Assembly (NCBI GenBank): GCA_032719365.1 | Contig: CM064871.1 | Location: 62,322,416 to 62,386,415 of the forward strand | DNA length: 64,000 nucleotides | DNA from: Prinsepia uniflora | Lineage: Eukaryota > Streptophyta > Magnoliopsida > Rosales > Rosaceae | Direction: 5' to 3' | Shown: in pieces, positions 32,504-46,480 of the stretch | Layout: each line of letters opens with the position of its first letter | Position numbering within the stretch: position 1 is the stretch's first letter | Position numbers and translations under genes: made by a program | Notes under the pieces: model-generated | Databases searched by the model: none | What the model saw: the letters and a program-made list of their open reading frames with translations, nothing else | Told to the model about the DNA's origin: nothing

Positions 32504-35446
32504 TTTTTAGGACCTGTCTAAAATCCCGCGGGATTAACGTGGGATGTTCCTGATCCCGTCTAACACAAAGTGTCAGACCAAGGAGAATTCCGTCCTTAGC
32601 CCAACTGGGACTGCCAGAGAGCGTCAGGATCTGGAGGAGGATTGTGATGCCTCAGTCTCTGCTACAGCCCGTATCCGCGATCAACCTGAAGGGCATTAAA
32701 AATATTAAGGTTGTAAGTGGACAAAACAAATAATTTATAACAACATTTTCACAAAAAGACCTTTATGCCCTTCACTAAAAAGTATGCATGCATTCAAAAA
32801 CCATTTATCAAACCGATCATTAGGACCATGGCCCAAAATCAAAAATAAGGAAATCCAGAACGAGTCTCCTTTCAACTCGTGAAACACAGGGTCTCAGCCC
32901 AAAATCCGATACATGTGGGTCTCAGCCCAAAACCATCTCAGTGAAATCTCACATACAAATACATATATACATATATAACCCATCCTAAACATTCTCTGAT
33001 GTCTAATCAAATAACCCGTCACGATATATCTATCAGTGTGCACACTATTCGAGGTCTCACTCCGAGTCTACCCCTAGGATCTAGGACGTCTGAGAGGAAT
33101 CGTCCAAAATCCAGGATCTACGACGTCTGGAGGACGGCCTGCGGACCCAGTCTGAGTCTATACTATATCTCTCACTCCTGTAACGTGCTCCCACTTGGAG
33201 ACACTCATTCCAGGCAATGGATCGTGACTCTCCAGAATCATCGACGTTTGGAGGAGACCAATATGCTCATAAAGGAGGGTATATACATATAGCGTGAAAA
33301 CCACAAATGGGATGCACGCCCGATACTACAGGTCAACTGGGCCTCAAGCCCGAACTTATGACTCAACGGGGCCCCTAGCCCGAACTCAAAATCAATTGGG
33401 CATCAAGCCCGATACCACAGAGTCAGTCACGATTCCAATCATAGTAATGCGTGCAACCATCAATCCAGGACCACTCTCAATCCTGGTATGTCGTCGTGAA
33501 CATATCAACTGTCGCGACCACCTCTAGATCATGGAACACACATCACCGATCGATTTCCTATACCGTCAGCACTCCAAAGTCAAGCCTTCAGTGGCTGCTC
33601 GATAACGGAACGTGCATCGTGACCTTTCCAGAAAGAACATATCCCCAGTCTGGAGGCAAGCGTCATGTCATTTGTCACCGTGCACACAACACTCGTCGCA
33701 ACTATCACTCAGACCCGTAGGTTATCAATGGGGCCATAAGTCCAAGATAAAAGTAAATAGGTCTCATGCCTAGTTTCACAGTTCTAAATCCAAAACCATT
33801 TACTTAAACCAAAACCGAAAACACGTATAAACACCGTATAAAACCGAAAACCACGAAATACATGCAAATCCTTAAACACACACAAATCCACTCATGGCAT
33901 CACAAAACGTGTTTATAAACTCATATAAAACATTTATGCATGCATCGAATTAGAAAACAAGGTCCATTCACAAACCGTCCGAGCTGCCACCTCGATATGC
34001 GCGCCATACGCCTTCCCGAGCCAATCACCGTCTCCGGGGTCCCAAAACCTATCCAAATCATTTTAGAGTGTTACTAACTACTTAATTAGCCCCTCATAAA
34101 AGCCCCTTAATTTTTTGGGATTTTTAACTATTTTTAAACCCGATCCTAAACCTTCGGACGTCCCGAACTATATCGAAACAATGTCCAATCAATTCGAAAC
34201 CAGTCTCAAAATGTTCGTTACATCGAATAGATGATTTCACATGTTGGAACCATCCCCAAAATCTTCCCCACGCACGCTCACGTGTCGCCCAAAGGGGCTG
34301 CGTGTGAAGCCCACGCGCCACTGCACAATGTCGTCTTCTTCCTTGCGTGACCCGATCTGAATCGGTTCACTGGTCCGGCCGGTCCAACCGAACTGGCATG
34401 ACTGGTTCAGTGCCATAACTTCACCACGTTTTGTCCATTTTCATCCATTCCAATTCTTGTAGTTTCCTCTAATCATTTCCTACCCAACCATGTGATTAAA
34501 TCCAAGAAACCAATCCTAAAACCCATTGGTTCTGAAAACCATTTTGAACCCAAACTTCCTATCCACAGTCTGGGAACTTCTAGGGGTCCAACCTTCATCC
34601 TAAGGGTTCCAATAGGATCCTAGGATCCCTAAAAACTTACTAGGAGGTTCGATTTGGGTTAACTTGGCTGGAAATCAAATTCGGTGGGCCACCATCGAAA
34701 ATCTTCCAGCTGCCGTTCTGGGCTGTCCAGCCATTCCCCACCATCCAAAACCATCATCTAAACATCCTACCAACCCCCTAAACACAACCTAAACAACATC
34801 TAACTCCCCTAACGTCCAAAACCCAAAAATGAAGTTTTGAATGAAAAAGGGTCACGATTTTTCCTTGGTCGTGAGCTCCCATGGCCATCCACGGCCGTTC
34901 TGCTGCCAGCCACCACCTCTCTCAGTCCAACACTCCCCTCAATTCCTCTCATGGCCTTACATAAAATTAAGGGGAAAGGGTAATGGGTTTGGGGTTCATC
35001 GGGTTGGGTTGGATGAACACAGATAGGGGGAATGGATATGCATGTGTCTCTGTTAAGTGAGCAATGAATGGGTGACACTTGTCACTCATCTATTGGGCCT
35101 GATTCAAATATTTGGGGCCCACTTGAGGACAAAAGTTCATTTTGCCTAGTAAAATGTGCTGCCGTAAACAGTACCTCGGATATTTCATGAACGGTAACTT
35201 TTCCGTCGAACGTCCGAATTCGACGTGCCTCCTGTTTACGAACTCGTATCGACTCGATCTACGTAACGGTCCTCGGCCTTTGGCCATCCGACCTCCCCGG
35301 TCAAAAGTCAACCTTTTTCCCTCGTTCAATGGTAAAATTATAATTTTGCCCTGAACGTCCGTTAATCCTCGGTTAATCCCCGATTAGCCCTGCTAATCCT
35401 TCATTAGTTCTTAATTAATCCCGATAATTCGGGACGAGTCGTTACA
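32504..35446 (-). repeat. LARD-2 3' LTR
   Basis: About 2.94 kb, ending at GGGACGAGTCGTTACA (plus strand). The left part pairs with 48,576 onward: both carry AACGTGGGATGTTC-like sequence and the hairpin at 32,558-32,578. Confidence 0.85.
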
Positions 35447-36920
35447 ATCTTCCCCCTTCAAAAATTTCTTCCTCGAAATTCAAACTGACCCAATTCCACA
35501 ACCAAACTGTGGAATTCAATCATGCCCCCGCACACGGGCACTCTCGTGTAAAAGTACACGTCCGTCACAAACGCCGTACTCGTCAGTTCGTACTGTCACC
35601 GGAGCTTCCCAAGCTCCAACTAGACTATCACCAACCGCGTTCCGATCGTTGACTCTCGAGAGTCCCCACGTCGGTTCGTAAGTCCTACTCGAGATGTCAA
35701 CACTCGTCGAGCTCACCTATCACTCGCTCTGACAGGTCCATAATACCAAGTTGTTGTCAATCAGCTTTTCAACCTGATGGTTCTTCCCATCTGACAATCG
35801 AAGTCAGCTTTTCAGTCTGACGACCTTTCTCATCCAACAACCGGAGCCGATTTCCTATTCAGCATCCAATCCGGTAATTTTCCTTATTGCTCCTACTGAG
35901 TGATATCTCGTCCCCTGTCAAGAAACGGTTTGCAAATGAAATCAACGGTTCAGAGGAACATCATTCCCCTCTAACACTCCCTAAGTCCACGATCGTGGTA
36001 GTGACTAATAGGTAACGCTCGGCTCCATTGTGCTTTAGCTGCGCTACTCTGATCTCAACTCACTCTTGAGTCCTCGTATCGTATCTCACATCACTCAGCG
36101 ATTTCTGCTGACATCTGGACTCACCTCGTGTCTCAACTGTCAAACTACTCATCCTGTCGACACACAATTGACGTTTCACCCATCCTGGGTGTACTTGGAT
36201 CCTAAATCGAATACTTGTCTTAGCAGAGAAAAAATTTTGCACTGTAGGGTTCCCTTAGTCATCCACGACTTGAGCCCCCGCTCACATCAATCACGGAACC
36301 CTACCAATCCACTCTGCTCGAGTACACAGTACTCAACGTCCAATCATTATACCAATATGTCGGAACACATCTGATCATCGTACTCATCGATATTCCGGTC
36401 CCTGTCGCATGTCCAACTAGGACTCTAGACACTAGCCCATTCCTTCCTCACTCTGACTATGGCTCGACACCCAAACGTTCGTCACGAGCCAGCCTCAATC
36501 CATCACAATCTCTATCCTCAAATCCAACTCGAGGCATCGTCTATTCATCTCTTCCTCATCGATATCCATGTATCGTCCTCGTCTCATCGTTATTCCCATA
36601 TCCAATTTATGTCTTGTCATCACACCAACTACGCTAAGGGGTCCTTCAATAGTTTTAACATATGGTTCTCCTATGCTCCTAGCTTAGCATAATCAGCAAG
36701 ACAATTCATTCCAATGACGACCAGACCTCGGTCTACTTGCCTCAAGGTCACCACAATCACCTCAATCATCTCGATCATCCTGATCGTTACCACGCTGCTC
36801 GATCTCACTCACCTCAATCCAAATTCATCTCGATCCACTGTGGGTCCATGGTGGGTCCAACTACTTCGGACACTCACTCATCATATTCCAGTGACACCAA
36901 ACACCGTCTGTAAAAGCACA
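35447..36920 (-). other. LARD-2 interior, 3' part
   Basis: Non-coding interior next to the 3' LTR. The polypurine tract (GGGGGAAGAT on the minus strand) and the preceding AATTTCGAGGAAGAAATTTT match the conserved 3' end of Tekay-type gypsy elements. ORFs are under 135 codons with no recognisable domain. Confidence 0.65.
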
Positions 36921-36925
36921 TACTC

Positions 36926-39856
36926 TGACACGACCCATCCCAATCCCCCCGGGATTACCATGGAATGTGACGTGCTCCCGTCTGACAAGAGGCGTCAGAC
37001 AAGGGATAACCGATTGCCATTGCCCAAACGGGCTTCCAGAGTGCGTAAGGATCGATGGAGGAGGTGTGCGATGCTCAAGTCTCTGCTGCAGTCGTATCCG
37101 GAATCAACCTGAAGGGCATTGAAAACAAAAGCTGTGAGTGGACGAAAATAAACAAGTCTGTTTAAAACATTTATAAGACATTTATGCCCCTCAGTAAAAT
37201 CATATGCATGCACCAAAACCAATAATCCCATATTTATTTAGAAATAACCAATAGGGCCTTAGCCCGGAAACCAAAGCATAGTTTCAATTTCCAAAAGTAA
37301 ATCCAAGAGTTATTTCATAAATCCAGTAATATAAACCATAAGGCATATAATAATAACCATAACCATAATTTTAGTTGCTGCACTATACACTCCAATCCGA
37401 CATCCCTGATGTCTGACGTCCCTGACGTCAATAAGGTCACAATCACAAGGCTACGCGTGCCACTCGGGTCTCAATTTCCGAGTTCATTCCCCGAACCCCG
37501 TTCGGGTACAGCATCCCCGATGCTTAGCGTCATAGACGCTGGACGTACTAGACGTCCGTGACCTCTCCGGGGTACCTCGCCGGAGGAGACAATATAATAT
37601 GGAAGGATCTATACAGTGCAGTACTAAATACATTTTATCGATATCCACATGCAAAACATATAGGTATACATAGATAAAATCCGAACCATTCGTTACGTTT
37701 CATCAAACGGGTCTCATGCCCAAATACCGTGAAACGTGCCATAACCGAAATATCATCAAAACCATTTATAGATTCCAGCATGTGAACATATATAAAATGT
37801 AAACCAGGAAACATTTATTCAATTCCATTTTAGGGTCCCCGACCCGCAATCACATGTAGAAATCAACTGGGCCCCTGGCCCGATTCCCTAGTTCAACTGG
37901 GCCCCTGGCCCGATTTTACATATTCAAGTTCGTAACCGTTTCATGAAATCATATCCAACCATATTTATGGAAATCGGTGAAAATCCAGAAAATCTCGATT
38001 TACGTGCAAATACGTAATTCACCTCGAAATGCGTGAAATCATTTTAAATTCACCGATATCCAAAGTAAATCATTTAATCATAATTATAACAATCATAAAA
38101 CAGTTATGCATGCATCGAATTTATGAAACCAATGTCCACTCACAGACCGTTTAACCGAGCGCCTCGATACGCGTGCCATAGGCCTTCCCGGGCCACCTCA
38201 ATATCACCGGGACTCCCAATCCTGTTCAAATCAATTTAGAGGATCACTAACCTCATCATTAACATCCTATTCAAGTCCCGTAATTTTCCCGAATTTTTAA
38301 GTATTTTTAAATTGGATTTAAAACCTTCGGACATCCCGAACAATATCGAGACGGTGTCCGATCGACACGAAACCAATCCCAAAATGTTCGTTACATTGTA
38401 TAGGACAAAAGTCATGTTGGAAGTTTCCCAAAATTACCTCACACGCGCCCCCACGCGCCGGTTGAACTCCCTGCGCGTGAAACCCACGCGCCGGGTACTG
38501 TTCACCGTCGTTCAACCCGAACGACTGGTAAACGGGTCACCGTGACCCGCGGGCCAACCCGATCGGTTCTCCGTCGATACTGGATCATTTTGGACGGGGT
38601 TTTCACCTACATGACCGTCTGAGTTCAACCAACAGTTCTGTGGAATCAAAAACAAGGAACAACGTCAAGATCCTTACCTCTCCGATCGAGAAGCTCACGG
38701 CCAACCCACCGTCGACTGCACTCAGCTCCGACCACCATTCTCGATGAAAACGGTCCCAATAGACTCGTCTCATCCTCTGAGTCATCCTCCCGTTTACTAG
38801 ATCGATCGAAAGACAGTAAAATCCATCCTGCCATTTTTGACCCGAGAATCGAACTCACGGGTTTAGGCTCCCTTCGCCGCCGTGGTCACCACCGTGGCCA
38901 CCGAAATGCCCAGTTCGATCCCAGAACTCCGTCCACCCCTCCAGCACGGTCAAAACACCGGTCTCCATCGACATCCAAAACTCTGAGTTTCGGATCCCCT
39001 GTTTTTCCTTCCGCCGTCATCTCCGCCGGCTCCCGCCGTCTCCCAGCTCACCACCGTCGTCCTTCCGTCCATACCAGCAGCTGGTCTCACTCCCACGCAC
39101 AAAGGAGATGGGCTGGTGTGAGTGTGTGTTCGATTTCTCCACGGGCAGAGGAAGAATGAACAATGAGGAAGGGAGGTATCAGATGAATAAGGAAATGGAC
39201 GGTGGGGATGTGCATCAGTAATATAGATGAAGGGCCCAGATCAAAAGATGAAAAATAAGTGGGAAATTCTTTATATTATTAAAATCCAATAATTTAATCA
39301 ATCTGACCAATCCAGATCTGATCCCAATAATTAAAGATTAGTGGTCCACGTGTCCCACTCAGAAATTCAGACCAATCAGAGAACGCCACGTGTCCACGCC
39401 TCGAAATGCGTGCATAACGAAACCAAACTTCCGTGACCCATAACTTCGTCGTCGAATCTCCGATTTCGGCGTGCCGCCTGTCGTTGGATTCGCATCGACG
39501 AAACCTACGTAACGGTCCTTGGCCCTCGGCCATCGGACATCCCAGTCAAAAAGTCAACATTTCCCCTTCTTTCGTCCAAATTACGAAAATGCCCCTGGAC
39601 TTCCGTACATCATAACTTTCACCACGAACGTCGGAATCGAACGTGCCACCTGTCTATGAACTCGTGACGTCCCGAACTATGTCACGGTCATCGGTCAAAG
39701 TCCATTTGACCATCCGAATTAAAAGTCAACGTTTTGCCCACGCCCAGGGGCAAAACGGTCATTTTGCACAATTCGTCCGAAACGCTCAACTAATCCCAGA
39801 TTAGTAAATCACAATTAAATATCATTAAATCCCGATATTCGGGACGGGTCGTTACA
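36926..39856 (-). repeat. LARD-1 3' LTR
   Basis: 2,931 bp. It ends TGACACGACCC and GGGACGGGTCGTTACA on the plus strand. The offset to the 5' LTR is 6,624 over most of the length. Confidence 0.93.
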
Positions 39857-42800
39857 ACCTTCCCTCCTTAAAGAATTTCGTCCTCGAAATTACCAATAAC
39901 CTTATTCCACAACCACCTTGTGGAAAACAATGCGACCACACATCTGTGTACACTTGTACACCCACATACTGGGACAACACCAGTCTCGTTTGTACCCAGA
40001 CATCCCATCACAGTCATACGTCATAATAGCAACACACTCGACCACCTCGAGTGGAAATGATTACCTGATCCGCGATAAAATCGTCTAACCATTTAGCTGA
40101 CTCCTTCAGCTAGATGGTTCCTTTCCATTATCAATAAATCCTTACATTTGCTCCCGTTGGGAGTCACCAAATCTCATTTGTCAGTCCATGCTGACACCAT
40201 CAGTCAAACTGTCACCACTAAGCTTTACCACCCTAGTAAAGCCCCAACCGATCGGTTAATCAAAGACAACACCATGTACTACATCGCCCTTGATGTAGCG
40301 TAAGATCAACCACATGATCTCAATTCGCAGGGCAAGCCCATCCTGCGACATAAATAAATCTCAATGTCCATAATCGCCGACTCCCTCAGCGAACCGAGAC
40401 GCTGGGAAATCACGGTGTGATCAAGTCACACAAGGCTTCACGTGGTTACTCTGACCACCAATTCACTCATCCTGAGTGTACGTATACCGTCAACTTACAC
40501 AATCAAGTGGTGTAACTGGAACACGTTGAATACCAGCCCAGCAGTGATCACACATATCAATACCAGGGTTCCACTAGCCAACCATGGCCAAGAGCACCTG
40601 CTCATAAAATCACTGAACCCGACAAGATCAATCTGCCCAGCGCACAGTATCCAATGTCCAGTCCACAATACAGCCAAACAAATGATATCGGAACCAAGCC
40701 GATTACCAACACGTTAGTTACACACCACTGGTACATCCCATGTACCGCCATTAGGCGCCACTCAGCCTATCAAACCTCGTACCACGTACCCTGTACGTAC
40801 CTCAATCCATCAATCTGACTATAGCCACCCAGGTCATAGCCAAACACGTTCTAGTAATGGAGTACATTTGCCCAACCAACATGAGACAAAACGAACTCCA
40901 CCCGTCATCTAGTTCCAATTCCGAATCCGAATCCGCAATTTCGTAAGAAATCCCGAACCCGAACCCAACATCATATTTTTATTCCAGTTCCAGATCCGAA
41001 TCCGAAATCATTATTCCGTAAGCTAGCATTGGAATAATCATTCCGCACCCAAATCCGGTAATCCATTTTCGAGCTTCGCAATCGAATCCTGAATCGTCAC
41101 CCAGAAATTCGATTCCAAAACCCAAAATCTTGTTTACGTCCACCAAGACGTAACAAAACCGAACCTATCGGTTGCCTGTCCGAAACACTCGATTGACTTC
41201 ATAGGGAAGCCAATCCCAATATCCACGCGTCAAAGGTTGACGAGATCCGACCACATCGGAAACCTACTCAACCGAGTAACAAGCCATATGGACTTCACTC
41301 CGAAAAGAAGTTCAGTCCCGTCACCTACGACTCACATACCAAGGTAAGAGTGATAAACTCTCCACCTATCTGGATCATCAAGATCACAATCCATATCCAT
41401 CGCTACGTCGCCCGACAAGTAACATTACGATCCTAGATCGTCACATCAACCAAAGTCGACAACATCGCAAATCAGATCCACCTAGGATCCACACATGCTC
41501 ACATAGCTAACAGTCCATCCGAAAGCTGATTGTAGGGTCTTACACCCTCAATTGAATCCTTCGCCAAATTTCCCTTGGTGGAAAGATGACCTCGCATTTC
41601 ACCACCAAATCCAAAATCATACACAACTGCTTGTGTCCAATGACCCATGGCCAAACCTGGGTCCACCTACCAATACACGCTCAACGTACTGGTAGCAACA
41701 ATCATCATCTGCCACGACAGGAAAATATGAAGTCAACCCTAATGACTTCGGAATACCAATCACCGATGCGGAAACGAGCACTCCTCTCGTCTCCCAATCA
41801 CAACTCTCCCCGGATCGAGAGTTCCAACCATGTTGGAAACAGACATGCTCCCAATGAGATGTCAAGTCCAACCACTGGACTGCCCACGTCCATACCTCAC
41901 TTGGACCACCACGTGTCCAAAATCAATTCATTACTCGGACCTCACGTCCGTCAATAATCATGTATGCACACACCCCGATTCCGAACGGAATATCCACAAT
42001 TTTTCCTGAATGTGCATACCATACTGCCTTCGTCTCACATCTCAACCTAAACAGGTTCAATCCTCAGGTTCCAAGTGATTCACAATCACAAAATCCTACA
42101 TCAATACCACGAATGGTTTTCCCCGACTTTTTCCAATTTCAATAATTTCCTTGTACTCTCAGGGGATATAAGCAGTACACAAACCTACCAATCTCGGAGT
42201 TGACCACAACTCCCCAAATCCACCAACTCGCATGACATAGGGAACATCGTCCCTAGATTCCCCAAGTTTCAATCATACCATTTTATCCGTTCATCACTTG
42301 TCATCATATATCTGTTAGGACTTATCCCAACACGACACAACCTCCACTGGATCCCATCCAGTCCAAGACTCAACCACCACTGAGTCGCAGATACCAATCA
42401 TCTGTTCATCATGACAGAGTCACACCCCAACTGGTGGCTCATCGTCATCACAATTACCGTCACCCGCACCAACGCACCATCATCAATACCAGTATCAGCA
42501 CACAGGCATCCATACTAGTATTGGCATATATGTCTCACCATACCAATATCCATACATAGCACACGAACATTCATGCTAGCACACGAACATCCATGCTAGC
42601 ACACTGTGTGCAAAGTTGTTACCCTGGATCTCCGTTCATTACGAACGACGATCCCGTAACACCACTCGTACCCCACGACTATGGGTACCTCTAATTTGAC
42701 CAATGGCACATCAGGATAATGGACGTTCCCTGAACATCCCCTGATCCCCAAGTGTGGAAGCCACACTAAATACCCTCGATAGCCAGTCATCTCAACACAA

Positions 42801-43548
42801 CTGTCGACCAACAGTCATCGTTGTCAAGATCCGTATCCACACATCACACTACTATTCGATCCAACACGGGATTCCATATTTCATCTCATAACCGCATCCG
42901 TGGATCGAATCCCATAATCCAGACTAGACTCACTAGAGTCATCCACATGGTCATCCATGACCCCAGCCGCGCGTCGCAGCACAAGTTCTCACTTAAGGTT
43001 CACCTTCCGGTCCATCAATTATAAATTAGGGTTCCAAAATCACACCCTAGGGTTCCACCGAACCCGACTGCCTTCTGCAGTAGAATCCACAACCTGACCG
43101 ACTCCGCGGTCCTGACATCGTATAGACGTCCAATCCAATCCAAACGTCAACCCAACGTGGGTTCCACCACGAAGGTCATCGGCTAACTCCGATGCACCAA
43201 CACCCCGTACACTGGCCAACACTACCAGGGTCCAAACTTAGACCAATACTCAACTGAGTTTCGCATTTCCAATACATTATTCAAATGGGGTTCCCTGAAC
43301 CCGGCTGTGCCCAGTGGCACAACAATCCATCATCACATGACCGAACCGACGGTCCCACATTACCAGTTAATCGTATACAACCCCACTTGGGTTGAATCGC
43401 ATCAATGCACGGCGTATCGGGCCAAACACACCCAATTCACCATACAAACCCAAACTATCTATCAGGTTGACAACGGAACAGCAGCCCAAAGAGACATCAC
43501 ACCCTCGTCCTTCGCGCACAAAAGAGCAAAACCTGCTCTGATACCACT
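39857..43548 (-). other. LARD-1 interior, non-coding, strand-asymmetric
   Basis: 3,692 bp without a recognisable gag, protease, reverse transcriptase or integrase. The plus strand is rich in A and C and poor in G across long stretches (for example 41,500-42,700). The longest ORF is 123 codons (41,586-41,957, plus) and has no domain. A short direct repeat CACGAACATTCATGCTAGCA occurs at about 42,560-42,602. Confidence 0.75.
43535..43546 (-). other. Primer-binding site of LARD-1
   Basis: TGGTATCAGAGC on the minus strand, complementary to the 3' end of initiator tRNA-Met, two bases inside the 5' LTR. The same site occurs at 48,562-48,573 (LARD-2) and 49,410-49,421 (Cassandra 2). Confidence 0.9.
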
Positions 43549-46480
43549 TGACACGACCCATCCCAATCCCCCCCGGGATTACCATGGAATGTGACGTGCT
43601 CCCGTCTGACAAGAGGCGTCAGACAAGGGATAACCGATTGCCATTGCCCAAACGGGCTTCCAGAGTGCGTAAGGATCGATGGAGGAGGTGTGCGATGCTC
43701 AAGTCTCTGCTGCAGTCGTATCCGGAATCAACCTGAAGGGCATTGAAAACAAAAGCTGTGAGTGGACGAAAATAAACAAGTCTGTTTAAAACATTTATAA
43801 GACATTTATGCCCCTCAGTAAAATCATATGCATGCACCAAAACCAATAATCCCATATTTATTTAGAAATAACCAATAGGGCCTTAGCCCGGAAACCAAAG
43901 CATAGTTTCAATTTCCAAAAGTAAATCCAAGAGTTATTTCATAAATCCAGTAATATAAACCATAAGGCATATAATAATAACCATAACCATAATTTTAGTT
44001 GCTGCACTATACACTCCAATCCGACATCCCTGATGTCTGACGTCCCTGACGTCAATAAGGTCACAATCACAAGGCTACGCGTGCCACTCGGGTCTCAATT
44101 TCCGAGTTCATTCCCCGAACCCCGTTCGGGTACAGCATCCCCGATGCTTAGCGTCATAGACGCTGGACGTACTAGACGTCCGTGACCTCTCCGGGGTACC
44201 TCGCCGGAGGAGACAATATAATATGGAAGGATCTATACAGTGCAGTACTAAATACATTTTATCGATATCCACATGCAAAACATATAGGTATACATAGATA
44301 AAATCCGAACCATTCGTTACGTTTCATCAAACGGGTCTCATGCCCAAATACCGTGAAACGTGCCATAACCGAAATATCATCAAAACCATTTATAGATTCC
44401 AGCATGTGAACATATATAAAATGTAAACCAGGAAACATTTATTCAATTCCATTTTAGGGTCCCCGACCCGCAATCACATGTAGAAATCAACTGGGCCCCT
44501 GGCCCGATTCCCTAGTTCAACTGGGCCCCTGGCCCGATTTTACATATTCAAGTTCGTAACCGTTTCATGAAATCATATCCAACCATATTTATGGAAATCG
44601 GTGAAAATCCAGAAAATCTCGATTTACGTGCAAATACGTAATTCACCTCGAAATGCGTGAAATCATTTTAAATTCACCGATATCCAAAGTAAATCATTTA
44701 ATCATAATTATAACAATCATAAAACAGTTATGCATGCATCGAATTTATGAAACCAATGTCCACTCACAGACCGTTTAACCGAGCGCCTCGATACGCGTGC
44801 CATAGGCCTTCCCGGGCCACCTCAATATCACCGGGACTCCCAATCCTGTTCAAATCAATTTAGAGGATCACTAACCTCATCATTAACATCCTATTCAAGT
44901 CCCGTAATTTTCCCGAATTTTTAAGTATTTTTAAATTGGATTTAAAACCTTCGGACATCCCGAACAATATCGAGACGGTGTCCGATCGACACGAAACCAA
45001 TCCCAAAATGTTCGTTACATTGTATAGGACAAAAGTCATGTTGGAAGTTTCCCAAAATTACCTCACACGCGCCCCCACGCGCCGGTTGAACTCCCTGCGC
45101 GTGAAACCCACGCGCTGGGTACTGTTCACCGTCGTTCAACCCGAACGACTGGTAAACGGGTCACCGTGACCCGCGGGCCAACCCGATCGGTTCTCCGTCG
45201 ATACTGGATCATTTTGGACGGGGTTTTCACCTACATGACCGTCTGAGTTCAACCAACAGTTCTGTGGAATCAAAAACAAGGAACAACGTCAAGATCCTTA
45301 CCTCTCCGATCGAGAAGCTCACGGCCAACCCACCGTCGACTGCACTCAGCTCCGACCACCATTCTCGATGAAAACGGTCCCAATAGACTCGTCTCATCCT
45401 CTGAGTCATCCTCCCGTTTACTAGATCGATCGAAAGACAGTAAAATCCATCCTGCCATTTTTGACCCGAGAATCGAACTCACGGGTTTAGGCTCCCTTCG
45501 CCGCCGTGGTCACCACCGTGGCCACCGAAATGCCCAGTTCGATCCCAGAACTCCGTCCACCCCTCCAGCACGGTCAAAACACCGGTCTCCATCGACATCC
45601 AAAACTCTGAGTTTCGGATCCCCTGTTTTTCCTTCCGCCGTCATCTCCGCCGGCTCCCGCCGTCTCCCAGCTCACCACCGTCGTCCTTCCGTCCATACCA
45701 GCAGCTGGTCTCACTCCCACGCACAAAGGAGATGGGCTGGTGTGAGTGTGTGTTCGATTTCTCCACGGGCAGAGGAAGAATGAACAATGAGGAAGGGAGG
45801 TATCAGATGAATAAGGAAATGGACGGTGGGGATGTGCATCAGTAATATAGATGAAGGGCCCAGATCAAAAGATGAAAAATAAGTGGGAAATTCTTTATAT
45901 TATTAAAATCCAATAATTTAATCAATCTGACCAATCCAGATCTGATCCCAATAATTAAAGATTAGTGGTCCACGTGTCCCACTCAGAAATTCAGACCAAT
46001 CAGAGAACGCCACGTGTCCACGCCTCGAAATGCGTGCATAACGAAACCAAACTTCCGTGACCCATAACTTCGTCGTCGAATCTCCGATTTCGGCGTGCCG
46101 CCTGTCGTTGGATTCGCATCGACGAAACCTACGTAACGGTCCTTGGCCCTCGGCCATCGGACATCCCGGTCAAAAAGTCAACATTTCCCCTTCTTTCGTC
46201 CAAATTACGAAAATGCCCCTGGACTTCCGTACATCATAACCTTCACCACGAACGTCGGAATCGAACGTGCCACCTGTCTATGAACTCGTGACGTCCCGAA
46301 CTACGTCACGGTCATCGGTCAAAGTCCATTTGACCATCCGAATTAAAAGTCAACGTTTTGCCCACGTCCAGGGGCAAAACGGTCATTTTGCACAATTCGT
46401 CCGAAACGCTCAACTAATCCCAGATTAGTAAATCACAATTAAATATCATTAAATCCCGATATTCGGGACGGGTCGTTACA
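43549..46480 (-). repeat. LARD-1 5' LTR
   Basis: 2,932 bp, nearly identical to 36,926-39,856. Differences seen by eye: 38,492/45,116 C/T, 39,544/46,168 A/G, 39,617/46,241 T/C, 39,680/46,304 T/C, 39,743/46,367 C/T, and one C in the run near the end. Confidence 0.93.

Larger units (their letters stand above)
36926..46480 (-). mobile_element. LARD-1: young non-autonomous retrotransposon with 2.93-kb LTRs
   Basis: The 3' LTR is 36,926-39,856, the interior 39,857-43,548 and the 5' LTR 43,549-46,480. TACTC flanks it (36,921-36,925 and 46,481-46,485) inside the LARD-2 interior. On the minus strand the primer site TGGTATCAGAGC (43,546-43,535) lies two bases from the 5' LTR. The polypurine tract AAGGAGGGAAGGT abuts the 3' LTR, after AATTTCGAGGACGAAATTC. 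The two LTRs differ by about five substitutions and one C-run indel. No gag or pol is present, so proteins must come in trans, probably from a Tekay-lineage chromovirus. Confidence 0.93.

Noticed and set aside
36995..37231. 78-codon ORF repeated at 43,619-43,855
   Set aside because: Repeated only because it is in both LTRs of LARD-1; no domain.
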